Shown one piece after another: positions 1 to 8,616 of a stretch of 64,000 nucleotides of DNA. The translations under genes and the position numbers were made by a program. How positions within the stretch are numbered: the first letter of the stretch is position 1; each line of letters opens with the position of its first letter. This stretch comes from Fimbriimonadaceae bacterium (lineage in GTDB: Bacteria; Armatimonadota; Fimbriimonadia; Fimbriimonadales; Fimbriimonadaceae), in the NCBI GenBank assembly GCA_019454125.1, contig CP075365.1, positions 1,792,218 to 1,856,217 on the forward strand. The letters run 5' to 3'. The notes beneath the pieces were generated by a model. That model saw nothing but the letters and a program-made list of their open reading frames with translations, did no database searches and was not told the origin of the DNA.

Positions 1-183
1 AGCGAAAGCGTGCACGCTCACCGCGCTGGACTCCAGCCTCCCCTCGCGAGCCCATTCGTTCAGGGTCTGGATGTCCTTCAGAATGTGCTCGTACTCGTGC
101 GGCGACTCGACCAGCCCGTTGGCCAGCCCGTAAAACATAAAGGCGTCGTCAGAATCCGGCGAATGGCCGATGCGGATTTGCAT
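1..183 (-). CDS. mqnD: 1,4-dihydroxy-6-naphthoate synthase MqnD, N-terminal part (runs off the window)
   Basis: Only the first 61 codons are inside the window; the gene continues past base 1. The translation begins MQIRIGHSPDSDDAFMFYGL and goes on with a DIQTLNEWA stretch and SAVSVHAFA. This matches the N-terminus of the MqnA/MqnD (DUF178) periplasmic-binding-like fold, especially the SPDSDDAF loop and the 'D-TLN' segment of MqnD. MqnD acts late in the futalosine route to menaquinone, making 1,4-dihydroxy-6-naphthoate. The start is the ATG read from base 183; no strong ribosome binding site precedes it. No other mqn gene is in the window. MqnA is the main alternative for so short a fragment. 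Confidence 0.72.
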   Translation of the reverse strand, partial: MQIRIGHSPDSDDAFMFYGLANGLVESPHEYEHILKDIQTLNEWAREGRLESSAVSVHAFA

Positions 184-269
184 GTGCCAAGAAGGCTACC
201 GAAATCCCCCAAAATTGCACTGCGACCCTCACCACATGACCGGGTCTGGCGGAATGTCGATCGCCGGAT

Positions 270-1061
270 TCACCCGCAAGGAACTCGACGTCGGCAAGAT
301 TTGGACCCACTTGGAGGCACCGTTTCGCACAAGTGCAGCCGTTTGGCCAAGTTCGCCGTTTCGCCTGCGCTGCTCCAAACTTCTCGGCCACCTTCCGAGA
401 CGTAAGCGCCCGAGACGCGGCCGAACTCCATTCCCAGGCTTGATTTCGCCAGAGTCGCCGTGGCGGTGAGGATTTCCTCGGCCGCCTTCACCGCACGGTC
501 GACGGGATGATGACGATGGGGGCGGAAAACGGCGACGAACCCGTCGCCCGTCGTCCGTTCTAGTTCGCCGTCGTTCCGGCGGACCACCGAGTCGCTGGTG
601 GCGATGAACTGGGCGTAGAGGGCCTGGTAGCCCTCCGGGCCCAACCGACGGGTCAGGCCGGTCGAATCTTCGATGTCGCAAAAGAGGATGGCCGCCTCGG
701 TGAGGGCTCCTTCCGACTGTTTCCAGAGCGACGCGGTGGCACCCTTTCCCGCCCAGGTGAGACCGCAGCCCAGGGCACAGCCGAGCAGAGGAACGATGGG
801 ATCGATCACAAAGCCGGTCTGCCGCACGGCCAAGACCACCGCACCGAAGAAGGCGCCCGCCAGCGCCACAGGGAGCACTACGGTGCGCCACCCCAAGCCA
901 AGCATCCAATCCTCGGTATCGCCGTAAAGACGCTGGGCGGGACCGACCTCGGACACGAGCCAATAGCTCAGGGGCGCGATGAGGGCGGCCAGCACCAAGG
1001 GCAACGCCCTTCTGACCAGGACGGCACTGCGCTTGATCCATTTGGTCGCGGCAGACCGCAT
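270..1061 (-). CDS. membrane-anchored class III adenylate/guanylate cyclase domain protein
   Basis: About 263 residues. The N-terminal half is hydrophobic with about three membrane segments; a cytoplasmic class III cyclase domain follows. Visible catalytic features: FCDIEDST (first metal Asp), TTGDGFVAVF (second metal Asp) and ANLAKRL, which gives the N-x3-R transition-state pair. The base-recognising Lys normally just before the GDGF loop is Arg here (ELERTTGDGF), so the substrate is uncertain. The protein ends only about 20 residues after the N-x3-R motif, whereas the family usually continues further; the alternative reading frame stays open to about base 229, so a frameshift near base 300 is possible. 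ATG at 1061 is preferred; a GTG lies four codons upstream (1073). Confidence 0.75.
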   Translation of the reverse strand: MRSAATKWIKRSAVLVRRALPLVLAALIAPLSYWLVSEVGPAQRLYGDTEDWMLGLGWRTVVLPVALAGAFFGAVVLAVRQTGFVIDPIVPLLGCALGCGLTWAGKGATASLWKQSEGALTEAAILFCDIEDSTGLTRRLGPEGYQALYAQFIATSDSVVRRNDGELERTTGDGFVAVFRPHRHHPVDRAVKAAEEILTATATLAKSSLGMEFGRVSGAYVSEGGREVWSSAGETANLAKRLHLCETVPPSGSKSCRRRVPCG

Positions 1062-1120
1062 CACTGGCGACACTAGCAGATTTTTCGGGACACTGGCCCT
1101 ATTGCATCCGACGAGTCTCA

Positions 1121-1160
1121 GAAAAGAAAGCGCCCGCCTCCTAAAAGGGGGCGGGCTTCT
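1121..1160 (-). terminator. rho-independent terminator after the PEP-CTERM gene
   Basis: The arms GCCCGCC (1132-1138) and GGCGGGC (1150-1156) form a GC-rich stem. On the minus strand this is followed by a T-rich run (complement of 1121-1129). It lies about 20 bp beyond the stop of the minus-strand gene ending at 1179. Confidence 0.75.
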
Positions 1161-1178
1161 CTGTCGGGCCGAAGCGCC

Positions 1179-1736
1179 TTACTTGCGGCGGCGTCGGGCG
1201 GCGAAAGCCGCGATGCCGGCGCCGAGAGCGACCATGGTGGTCGGCTCCGGAACGACGCCGAGGTTGACCCGGCCGTTGCCGAGCGGGCGGATCACGTTGT
1301 CGTACTCGAACCTCTCGCCGTTAGCGAACGACGTGGTGATCGCGAAGTACTGTCGGTTGGCGTCCAGCACCAGGTTGCCCGGGGTGCCTTCACCCTCGCC
1401 GATCTTCGACGTGGTGAAGTCCAGCCAGTCGTCGTCGCCGCCCTTCCAGTTGACGAGCGCGTTAGCCGGGTTGAAGCTGTCTTGATAAATGAACGCGAAC
1501 GTGTCCTCGCCGCCGTTGCGAGCGCGAATCTCGAACGTGTAGGCGCCGGTGACGGTCACCCAGAACGGCTGGACGTCGTAGTAAACGTTGCTGCCAACGC
1601 CGGAAAGGAACGAACCGTCCTCACCGGCCCGGTTGTAGGTCGGGTCGTTGGCCGTGAGCGCGCCACTCCAGTTGGCCTGCTGAGCGAGCGAGAGAGCCGA
1701 GGCGGCGACGAGCGCCAGAACCATGATCTTCTTCAT
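1179..1736 (-). CDS. PEP-CTERM sorting-domain secreted protein
   Basis: A 185-residue exported protein. It has a signal peptide (MKKIMVLALVAASALSLAQQ) and a C-terminus with the sorting signature VPEP, then a hydrophobic helix (TTMVALGAGIAAFAA) and an Arg/Lys tail (RRRRK). PEP-CTERM tails are handled by the exosortase system, so the protein is expected outside the inner membrane or at the surface. The middle region, rich in Asn, Gly and aromatics, matches no enzyme I recognise and looks like a beta-sandwich. An AGGAG ribosome binding site lies just upstream of the ATG. The gene is monocistronic with its own terminator. No exosortase gene is in this window. Confidence 0.85.
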   Translation of the reverse strand: MKKIMVLALVAASALSLAQQANWSGALTANDPTYNRAGEDGSFLSGVGSNVYYDVQPFWVTVTGAYTFEIRARNGGEDTFAFIYQDSFNPANALVNWKGGDDDWLDFTTSKIGEGEGTPGNLVLDANRQYFAITTSFANGERFEYDNVIRPLGNGRVNLGVVPEPTTMVALGAGIAAFAARRRRK

Positions 1737-1812
1737 TTTCTTCTCCTAATGGACAGGGGTAACCGGGAATGATCCCGATAACGCTATCTTAACACGGCTC
1801 AGCCAGGGAAAA

Positions 1813-1827
1813 CTAGACTCTGTCTAG
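1813..1827. promoter_or_regulatory. perfect palindrome upstream of the PEP-CTERM gene (candidate operator)
   Basis: CTAGAC-TCT-GTCTAG is a perfect 6-bp inverted repeat about 80 bp upstream of the ATG of the minus-strand PEP-CTERM gene, in its presumed promoter region. No cognate regulator can be named. Confidence 0.35.
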
Positions 1828-1880
1828 CACAATCCTGGAACTCGTTATGTAATCCGGTTATTTTACTTGTCTTAAATCTG

Positions 1881-2903
1881 CTAGAGGCCTATTTCCGCCG
1901 AGACCGGTAGGTGGTCGCTCGCCAAGTCGCCCAGTTGTTCGTACGAGACCTTCTCGTCGGCGACCTTGACCGATCCCTTCTTCCCTTCCAGCGCGTCGCC
2001 GCCGCTATAGACCTGGGCTGGGGCCGCGCCATCCGCCAGGCTCGGGGAGACCAGAATCTGGTCGAACATGATCTGGCGGACCTTCACGTCGTCGGGATAC
2101 CGGTAGTCCTGGCCCCTCAAGCGGGCGTTGTCCGCCTTTGCGCCCGGGACGCGGGCCGCAACAGCACGACCTGTATAGAGCTCGTGGAGCCCGAACGTCA
2201 CCGCGTCGTTCTTCCACGCGTCGAGGTTCAAGTTGCGAAGGAACTTGGTGGGAGCGCCTGAGTCCCCAGCCTGGGCGAGCAGGTCGCCCGTCTCCAAGAT
2301 CTTTAGGCTCCGATCGTCCGGCGCGTCGTTAAAGTCGCCGAGCACGACCACGTCCTTCTCCGTATAGCGGGCCGCAATGAAAGAGGCGAGAAGGCCTGCG
2401 GCCGCCTCTCTGCGAGGGTCCGTCTGGCGTCGCCCGCCGCCCCGGCTTTTCATGTGCACCACATAGAACACCAGCCGCTTGCCGGTCGGAGCCTGGACGA
2501 CCGCCCGGAGCACGTCCCGACCGCCCGGGAACGCGTCTTCGAACAGGGGGCCCTTAAAGACCAGCTCGTAGTTCACGAGGACGAACGGCTTGCGGACGAC
2601 CAGGGCCAACTCCTGGTTCTCCTCCGGTAAGTCCGCAATGCTGATGTCCCAACCCTCGCCGAAAACCTGCTGGAGCGCCTTGCGGCTCTGAATCTCCTGC
2701 AACGCGATCACGTCCGCGTTCAGGTTTTGCACCACACTCTTAAGGCGGTTGATCCGACTCGGGCTCGCCCCTTCTGAGAACCACTCGATGTTGTACGTGG
2801 CGACCCGTGCAGTCGCCCGCGGGGTGGCCTGGGCACGGCTTTGGTCGTGGCAAGAAGTGGCGGCCAGCAGGGAGACGAGGGCGAGGGAGGCGGCGTAGCG
2901 CAT
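1881..2903 (-). CDS. endonuclease/exonuclease/phosphatase (EEP) family lipoprotein
   Basis: From the ATG at 2903 the protein has 340 residues. It opens with a short hydrophobic signal ending LLAATSC, a plausible lipobox, so it is probably a cell-envelope lipoprotein. EEP-fold motifs are clear: VATYNIEWFS, the metal-binding ALQEIQ, the GDFNDAPDD catalytic loop and a C-terminal SDHLPV. Members include DNase I-like nucleases and phosphodiesterases; the export signal suggests action on extracellular nucleic acid or phosphoesters, but the substrate is not predictable. A GTG start exists upstream (2981), but it would bury the signal peptide. The gene is head-to-head with the next gene, with start codons touching. 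Confidence 0.8.
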   Translation of the reverse strand: MRYAASLALVSLLAATSCHDQSRAQATPRATARVATYNIEWFSEGASPSRINRLKSVVQNLNADVIALQEIQSRKALQQVFGEGWDISIADLPEENQELALVVRKPFVLVNYELVFKGPLFEDAFPGGRDVLRAVVQAPTGKRLVFYVVHMKSRGGGRRQTDPRREAAAGLLASFIAARYTEKDVVVLGDFNDAPDDRSLKILETGDLLAQAGDSGAPTKFLRNLNLDAWKNDAVTFGLHELYTGRAVAARVPGAKADNARLRGQDYRYPDDVKVRQIMFDQILVSPSLADGAAPAQVYSGGDALEGKKGSVKVADEKVSYEQLGDLASDHLPVSAEIGL

Positions 2904-3753
2904 GGCACCGTCAAAGGTACCTGCGGGTACAAACGGGCTGTTGAGTAGCAAGCCGACCTTAAGCCCTTCCCGCATCAGCACCTATCTGGCCTGCCCCGTC
3001 AAATACCGCTGGACTTTCGTGGACAGGCGCGGCAAATGGTTGCTCCGGAGCCGCTCGTACTACTCTTTCGGGACGACCCTCCACAGCGTCCTGGAGCGGT
3101 TTCACGACTCCGATGACAGGGGCGTGACCACGACCCTCGAAGCCATCGCCGCCCTGGAGGAGAGCTGGATCGACGCGGGATACGAGAGCCAGGAGGAGAT
3201 GGCGCAGGCGATGGCGGAAGGAAAGGCCATCGTCGAGGCCTACACGGAAGCCATGGCGGCGGAGCCCGCGACGAGCAGGACGCGGTTCGTCGAAATGTCG
3301 TTGCGGGCCGACTTAGGCCCGTTCGAGCTCGTCGGGCGGATCGACCGGCTCGAGGAGCACGAGGACGGCCGGCTCGAGATCGTGGACTACAAGACCCTGC
3401 GGGAAACCGTGGCCGAAGACGAGGTGCGATTCGACCTCGCGATGGGCTGCTACCAACTCCTCGTCAGCCGCAACTTCCCCGACCGGCCCGTGAGCGCGAC
3501 CATCGTGGCTCTGCGTGGGCGTGCGAGGGCGACCGTCGCGTTCACCGCCGAGGAGCTTGCGGAGTTCGAATCTGCCCTTGTGGAGCTGGGGAAGGAGATC
3601 ATCGCTAGGGAGTACGAGATGGTCACGCCAAAGCCCAAGGAGCTGTGCCGCGGGTGTGACTTCCTCTCGCTGTGCAGGAAGCACGAGGACTTCATCCTGC
3701 CAAACGAACCGGGTTCCGGTAGCGATCCATCGATTCCCCTCGGTGAAACGTAA
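2902..3753 (+). CDS. PD-(D/E)XK nuclease family protein with Fe-S cysteines (RecB/AddB/Cas4-like)
   Basis: About 283 residues. The nuclease signature is GRIDRLEE followed by LEIVDYKTL, the conserved GxxD plus D-x-K core of RecB-type nucleases. One cysteine near the N-terminus (STYLACP) and three near the C-terminus (CRGCDFLSLC) match the four-cysteine 4Fe-4S staple of AddB and Cas4. No cas genes or helicase adjoin it, so it is a stand-alone RecB-like exonuclease, probably in DNA repair. The start is uncertain: ATG 2902 touches the divergent gene's start codon, while TTG 2941 sits closer to the conserved TLSPSRI segment. Confidence 0.8.
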   Translation: MAPSKVPAGTNGLLSSKPTLSPSRISTYLACPVKYRWTFVDRRGKWLLRSRSYYSFGTTLHSVLERFHDSDDRGVTTTLEAIAALEESWIDAGYESQEEMAQAMAEGKAIVEAYTEAMAAEPATSRTRFVEMSLRADLGPFELVGRIDRLEEHEDGRLEIVDYKTLRETVAEDEVRFDLAMGCYQLLVSRNFPDRPVSATIVALRGRARATVAFTAEELAEFESALVELGKEIIAREYEMVTPKPKELCRGCDFLSLCRKHEDFILPNEPGSGSDPSIPLGET

Positions 3754-3767
3754 TAATCCTGGAACCT

Positions 3768-5456
3768 GTGGCGAAGTGGACATTAGCCCGTAACGCTCTT
3801 TCTGTATTCGGCGCCGTCTTGGTGGTCTCGATCGCCGTGCTTGCCCTCACGCCCTTGGGCAGCCGGCTAAAGAGCTCGCCGCCCCGGCTCGATTTCGCCG
3901 TTCTCCCGCGCCCGGCGCCGCCGGAAGCCGATCCGGAACCGAGCTTTCGCGAACTTAACGTGGAAGCCGCGACGAGTCGAGTGATCGTGCTGATGTACCA
4001 CGACGTGGTCCCGCGCCGGAACCGCGACACGGTGTGGTTCGACGAGACCAGCGACGGCATGCGCGAGACCCTGCGGTTCATCCGCGACAACGGCGGCACC
4101 GTGATCTCGATGGACGATCTCTACGCGCACCTCACCCAAGGGACGCCCGTTCCGGAACGCTCGGTCGTCATCACGTTCGACGACAACTACCAGGGGGTGG
4201 CGGACAACGCCGTCCCCGTCCTGCAAGAGTTCGACGCGCCGTTCACGGTCTTCGTCCACACGGACTTCGTCGGCGATACCTCAAAGGGTCGGCCCAAAAT
4301 GACGTGGGAGACCCTCAAGACCCTGCGCGACCAGGCCAAGTGCACGGTCGGCGGGCACACCGCTTCGCACCCGGAGAACCTGGCCATGCTCTCGACCGAG
4401 CAGCAACGCCAGGAACTGGAGAAGTCGTACCAGGCGATCAAGGACAACCTGGGCGCCGGGCCGGACTCGATGGCTTGGGCCAACGGCGAGTTCGACCAGA
4501 CCAGCATGGACCTCGCCCGGGAAGCCGGCTATAAGATCTCGTTCGCCATGGTGAGCGGCATGGCCGAAGACTCGCCCTCGATCCTCGCCGTCCGGCGATA
4601 CCCGTTCAACAAGTTCAAGCAAGGCTGGGAGGCCCGAGAGCAGATGTACGAGAAAGGCATCTCTTTTGGCCGCTCGCCCCTCGTGGTCTCGCCCGTCCGG
4701 ACCGAGAAGTTCCGGATCGGTCGAGCGGACTACATCGCGGCCATCGGCGGCGAACCGACCACCGGCCTCGCGGACGGCCGGCAAGGCGTGAAGGAGTTCG
4801 TCGAGCAGTTGGGCGGTGTCGCCGGCATAAACGGCGGCTTCTTCGCACTGGCCGCCATCGCGAGCGACGACAACCAGATGATCGGGCCGTGTTTGGCCCC
4901 GAACCGCGGCTCGTTCACTCCCAGCGTCCGGGACGCGAGTCCGGACCGCTTGCGTGACCGCCCCCTCGTGCTCTGGAACGGCAAAGAGATAGCCTTCCTG
5001 CCCTACCTGCCGGAGGCGATGAACAACGAAGCGGTTTTGCGCGCCTTCATGCCGGACATGACGGACTGCTTCCTTGGCGGGGCTTGGATCGTCAAAGACG
5101 GGGTCGCGCAGTCCCGGAGCGAGATCTTCGCCCATGGCCCGAAGGACGCGGCCGATTACCGGCGCCGGGTTTGTTTCGGGGTCAATGGCGCAGGGGAGCC
5201 CGTGTGCCTGGCCGCGGACGATTCCGTCAGTTCGGCCGACCTGGCGCAAGCCGCCGTGAAGATTGATGTGAAGTGGGCCGTGCTCCTAGACTCCGGCTTC
5301 AGTACGTCGTTGGTCGTGGACGGAGAGATCCTGGCCTCTGGGCACTCGAACCGCCAGCACCCGTCGCGCCCCGTTCCCCACGCGATCGTCCTGAAGGGAG
5401 TCTTGGCCTCCGCCTCCACTCAGGAGACGGAAGCCGCGTCGACCCGGCGCGACTAG
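3768..5456 (+). CDS. polysaccharide deacetylase fused to a phosphodiester glycosidase (NAGPA-like) domain
   Basis: A 562-residue envelope protein with one N-terminal membrane segment (about residues 10-30). Residues about 70-290 form a NodB-type deacetylase: VLMYHDVV, the metal/catalytic ITFDD motif, and GGHTASH giving the H-x3-H pair. Residues about 310-545 resemble the NAGPA phosphodiester glycosidase fold: a GGEPTTGLADGR loop, the typical INGGFF motif, and late VLLDSGFS and ASGHSNRQHP segments. Together they suggest an enzyme that trims an envelope or matrix polysaccharide, removing N-acetyl groups and cleaving a 1-phospho-sugar linkage. The start is GTG. The 3' end overlaps the convergent M61 gene by four bases. 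Confidence 0.82.
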   Translation: MAKWTLARNALSVFGAVLVVSIAVLALTPLGSRLKSSPPRLDFAVLPRPAPPEADPEPSFRELNVEAATSRVIVLMYHDVVPRRNRDTVWFDETSDGMRETLRFIRDNGGTVISMDDLYAHLTQGTPVPERSVVITFDDNYQGVADNAVPVLQEFDAPFTVFVHTDFVGDTSKGRPKMTWETLKTLRDQAKCTVGGHTASHPENLAMLSTEQQRQELEKSYQAIKDNLGAGPDSMAWANGEFDQTSMDLAREAGYKISFAMVSGMAEDSPSILAVRRYPFNKFKQGWEAREQMYEKGISFGRSPLVVSPVRTEKFRIGRADYIAAIGGEPTTGLADGRQGVKEFVEQLGGVAGINGGFFALAAIASDDNQMIGPCLAPNRGSFTPSVRDASPDRLRDRPLVLWNGKEIAFLPYLPEAMNNEAVLRAFMPDMTDCFLGGAWIVKDGVAQSRSEIFAHGPKDAADYRRRVCFGVNGAGEPVCLAADDSVSSADLAQAAVKIDVKWAVLLDSGFSTSLVVDGEILASGHSNRQHPSRPVPHAIVLKGVLASASTQETEAASTRRD

Positions 5457-7222
5457 GCGCCGGCCGGCATCGTCTTTGCCGCGCCCTTGAACCAGGCGCG
5501 TCGCGTCGCGAGCTGCCGCTCGGTGGGGTTTTGCACCTCGATGACGCTGCGGACGGTGCGGGTCTCCTTGGTGACAGCGAGTTTCTGGTCCGAGACCGTG
5601 TCCCCCCGGCGAACCTTGACCGTCACCAGGTCTCCGACCTTCGCGCCGCCCAGGATGGCGTTCGTGGCCGTCCCACGCGCTCGGTTGCCCCGGGCTTCGG
5701 TGAAGTCTTGCGAACCGACGCCGACGAGGACGTCGCCGGCCTGGACGGTCGAGCCAGAGCTTTCGGTCACGGACTCGATGGGAATGCCCTTCGAGCTTTC
5801 ACTGGCAGGGCCGAAGACGGCCCCGAGGACCGGGAACTCGCGCTCCTCCGCATCAAGCTTGAGGCCGACCTTGGCCAGTTGCTCTTCGACGGGAAGTTCT
5901 CCCGGCTGCATCACCCACTTGTCGTAGATAGCGCCCATCTCGGCCCCGCCGATCCGCACAAGCTGCTTGCGGATCTCGTCTTCTTCGAAGCCCGGCTGGT
6001 CGTCCTTGCACATCTCCCACAGGGCGTAGACGACGTCGTCGAGCGAGGCGCGACCCTCCGTCCGGGAGCGAAGCTCCAGATCCAGGCACAGCCCAAGCAC
6101 CCAGCCCGTGTTGTAGTAGTTCACGCCAAAGCCTTGGCTGTTCCCGCGCCCCCCTGCCGCTTCGCCGACCCGATAGCTGGCGTCATAGGGGCTGACCTCC
6201 ATCCGCTGTCTGTTGGCGCGGGTGCGGTCCACGTTTCTTACCAGGGAACCGTACAGGAAGTCCTTGTCCAGGTGGCCGTAACGATAGGGCAAGAGCGAGG
6301 CATAGTAGTCGGTGACGCCCTCAAGCCACCAGAGCGCGCCCGTCTTCGGTAGGACCGTGTAGTCAAACGGGCCGAGCACCTTCGACCGGATACGCTTCAC
6401 GTTCCAAGCGTGGAAGTACTCGTGCACACAGACAGACTGGACGCCCGTGCCGAGGCCCGTGGCAAGCGTGATCGTGGTGCTGCTCAGGTGCTCAAGGCCG
6501 CCCCCGCCATCCGGGGCCTCGATCAGCCGGAAGTGCCAGACGTACTTCTTGAACGGCAGGCCGCCAAAAAACTCGCCTTGATAGTCCGAGATCTTTTGGC
6601 ACATTTCGACCACTGCGCCGCGGTCGACCTTCTCCGGGTCGCCGCCGAAGTAGACGATCGTGTGGGGCACACCGTGCGAGGTGTAGCTGTCCGTCGTGAG
6701 CCTGCCCACCGAGACGGGGGCGTCCGCCAGGACGTCGTAAGTCGGCGCGGCAAAGCGGTGCCGAGTGGGCTCTTCGAGGCCGCAAATGGCGTCCCACCCG
6801 TCCGGCACTTTGAATTCGACCGTGCAGGGCTCCTGGATCCGGCCGACCGCATAGCAATAGGTCGAGGGGCCGGTGAGGTGCGCGCGATCGTCCGTGAAGG
6901 TCTGGTCAAGCCGGTATCGGAAGGTCACCGAGTCGGCCGTCGCGTCCGTGACAGACCACGTGTTCGCGTTCGGTTTCTCCACGTCGAGATCTTTCCCGCC
7001 CGAGGTCGCGGTCATCTCCTTGACGCGGCCTGACGGGTTCGAAAGGACGTAGGAGCCCGGTGCCCAGTTCGGCATCTGGACGGCCGCGTTTCCGTCTTCG
7101 GCGGGAAAAGTCAAGCTGACGAAGACGGCTTTGGCTTCTTTGTCGACCGTGACGGTGTACGAAACGTCCGCGAAGGCGCAGGCGGCAAACAAGATCGGCA
7201 GAATGCCGAGCAGTCGCTTCAT
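5453..7222 (-). CDS. M61 family glycyl aminopeptidase with PDZ domain, secreted
   Basis: 589 residues from the ATG at 7222, starting with a signal peptide (MKRLLGILPILFAACAFA). The region VCVHEYFHAWNVKRI carries HExxH; a downstream WWLEGVTDYYASL supplies the third zinc ligand Glu, as in M61 peptidases. A C-terminal PDZ domain is marked by the IPIESVTESSG and GDVLVGVG segments. M61 enzymes are envelope or periplasmic peptidases that release N-terminal Gly or Ala. The ORF extends upstream past 7222, but the signal peptide fixes the start. It is divergent from fpg. Confidence 0.85.
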   Translation of the reverse strand: MKRLLGILPILFAACAFADVSYTVTVDKEAKAVFVSLTFPAEDGNAAVQMPNWAPGSYVLSNPSGRVKEMTATSGGKDLDVEKPNANTWSVTDATADSVTFRYRLDQTFTDDRAHLTGPSTYCYAVGRIQEPCTVEFKVPDGWDAICGLEEPTRHRFAAPTYDVLADAPVSVGRLTTDSYTSHGVPHTIVYFGGDPEKVDRGAVVEMCQKISDYQGEFFGGLPFKKYVWHFRLIEAPDGGGGLEHLSSTTITLATGLGTGVQSVCVHEYFHAWNVKRIRSKVLGPFDYTVLPKTGALWWLEGVTDYYASLLPYRYGHLDKDFLYGSLVRNVDRTRANRQRMEVSPYDASYRVGEAAGGRGNSQGFGVNYYNTGWVLGLCLDLELRSRTEGRASLDDVVYALWEMCKDDQPGFEEDEIRKQLVRIGGAEMGAIYDKWVMQPGELPVEEQLAKVGLKLDAEEREFPVLGAVFGPASESSKGIPIESVTESSGSTVQAGDVLVGVGSQDFTEARGNRARGTATNAILGGAKVGDLVTVKVRRGDTVSDQKLAVTKETRTVRSVIEVQNPTERQLATRRAWFKGAAKTMPAGA

Positions 7223-7363
7223 GTGGCTCGTTATACGCTTTTTGCGGCACCAGTGGTGCCGCCTCCCCCCTTCAAGCGAGTTTGGGGGGCGGCAGACCTC
7301 CCGGCTTGCCCCGTTTCGAGGGCCCGAGCGGCCAGAGGGAGGCTGATGCGCCAAAATGAGCCG

Positions 7364-8182
7364 GTGCCAGAGCTGCCCGACATCCAAGTCTATGCCGAAA
7401 AGATTGCAGAACGGTTCGGCGGCGAGGTGCTGGAATCCGCCGAAGTCCACGGCAAGTACACCTTAAAGACCCAAGATCCGCCGCTGTCCAGCCTCTTCGG
7501 AACCCGGCTCGAATCCACCGAGAGGCTAGGCAAGCAGGTCGCACTATGGTTCGAAGGTGAGCGGTGGGCGCTCATCCACCTCATGCTCTCCGGGCGCTTC
7601 CGGGCTCTTGAGCCCGGAAAGTCGCCGCCCGGCGCGATTACGATGGCGACCTTCCGGTTTGAGACGGGCACGCTTGTCCTCACTGAGGCGAGCCGGATGA
7701 AGCGGGCTTCCCTGCACCTGGGCATGGGCCGCCCTTCCCTCGAGGCCCACCGGCCCTCAGGGCTAGACCCCCTGGCGGCGACCGCCGCAGACTTCAGGAA
7801 GATCCTCACCGGCCGCGCCGCGAACATCAAGGGCCTGCTCACAAACCAGAAAGTCTTTGCCGGGGTCGGCGGGGCTTATTCCGACGAGATCCTTTTTGCC
7901 GCCCGCGTCTCCCCGTTCGCCAGCGCGAAGGACCTCTCCGAAGATCGGATCGACGCGCTCCACGCCGCGACCCGGGAAGTCTTGACCGAAGCGCTCGGGC
8001 GACTGCGGACGCGCTTCAAAGACAGCTTCCCCGGGGCGGGCGACGTCACCGCCTTCCGTGAGGAGCACAAGGTCCACGGCCGCGCCGGCGAGCCGTGCGC
8101 GGTCTGCGGGAACCCCGTCCAAGCCGTTGAAAAGGGGCCGCACCGCGAGACGAACTACTGCCCCGTTTGCCAGCCTGGTTAG
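7364..8182 (+). CDS. mutM: formamidopyrimidine-DNA glycosylase family protein (Fpg/MutM)
   Basis: 272 residues of the Fpg/Nei base-excision family. The start is GTG at 7364, because only this places the catalytic proline at position 2 (Met-PELPD after Met removal). Also visible: the conserved Lys in LGKQVALWF, LMLSGRF, NIKGLLTNQKVFAGVGG-type helix-2-turn-helix residues, and a C-terminal zinc finger (CAVC, later CPVC). It removes oxidised purines such as 8-oxoguanine and nicks at the abasic site. A Nei-like specificity cannot be excluded. The long N-terminal extension of the open frame would destroy the Pro-2 requirement. The stop overlaps the convergent dtd gene by four bases. Confidence 0.85.
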   Translation: MPELPDIQVYAEKIAERFGGEVLESAEVHGKYTLKTQDPPLSSLFGTRLESTERLGKQVALWFEGERWALIHLMLSGRFRALEPGKSPPGAITMATFRFETGTLVLTEASRMKRASLHLGMGRPSLEAHRPSGLDPLAATAADFRKILTGRAANIKGLLTNQKVFAGVGGAYSDEILFAARVSPFASAKDLSEDRIDALHAATREVLTEALGRLRTRFKDSFPGAGDVTAFREEHKVHGRAGEPCAVCGNPVQAVEKGPHRETNYCPVCQPG

Positions 8183-8616
8183 CTCTCGGCGACCAGCGTC
8201 ACCGGCCCGTCGTTGGCGATCTCGACCAGCATGTCCGCGCCGAAGACGCCGGTCTCGACATGGGAGCCGAGCGCGCGGAGGGCGGCGACGAAGTGGTTGA
8301 AGAGCCGCTCGCCGATCTCATAGGAAGCTGCGGACGTGAACGAGGGTCTGCGCTGGCTCGGGTCACCGAGCACCGTGAAGTTGGAGACGGCAAGCACCTG
8401 CGGACTTTCGCGGTCCTTGAGGGCCACGTTCATCTTCCCCTCTGAGTCAGGGAAGATCCGCATCCCCCAGACCCGGTCGGCCATCTTCTCGGCGTTCGCC
8501 TCAGAGTCGCCCACGCCGGCCGCGACCAGGACGCAAAGCCCCGCCTCGCAACGACCCACGACTTCCCCGTCGACGGTCACTCGGGCGGAAACGACCCGTT
8601 GCACCACGGCCCTCAT
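8179..8616 (-). CDS. dtd: D-aminoacyl-tRNA deacylase
   Basis: 145 residues, full length for DTD. It begins MRAVVQRVVSARVTVDGEVV, has the active-site segment RRPSFTSAA (the SQxxP/PSF region) and ends GVFGADMLVEIANDGPVTL, the GxxP-type signature of the family. It hydrolyses D-amino acids mischarged onto tRNA and also clears glycine from tRNA-Ala. The ATG overlaps the rel stop codon (ATGA), so the two genes are probably translationally coupled, as in many bacteria where rel and dtd are neighbours. Confidence 0.93.
   Translation of the reverse strand: MRAVVQRVVSARVTVDGEVVGRCEAGLCVLVAAGVGDSEANAEKMADRVWGMRIFPDSEGKMNVALKDRESPQVLAVSNFTVLGDPSQRRPSFTSAASYEIGERLFNHFVAALRALGSHVETGVFGADMLVEIANDGPVTLVAES

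Noticed and set aside
149-391. 80-codon minus-strand frame between the cyclase and mqnD
   Set aside because: No start signal or homology; it could at most be the displaced end of the cyclase if a frameshift exists.
2902-3753. Cas4 assignment for the RecB-like nuclease
   Set aside because: The same cysteine pattern occurs in AddB and stand-alone RecB-like nucleases, and there is no CRISPR context.
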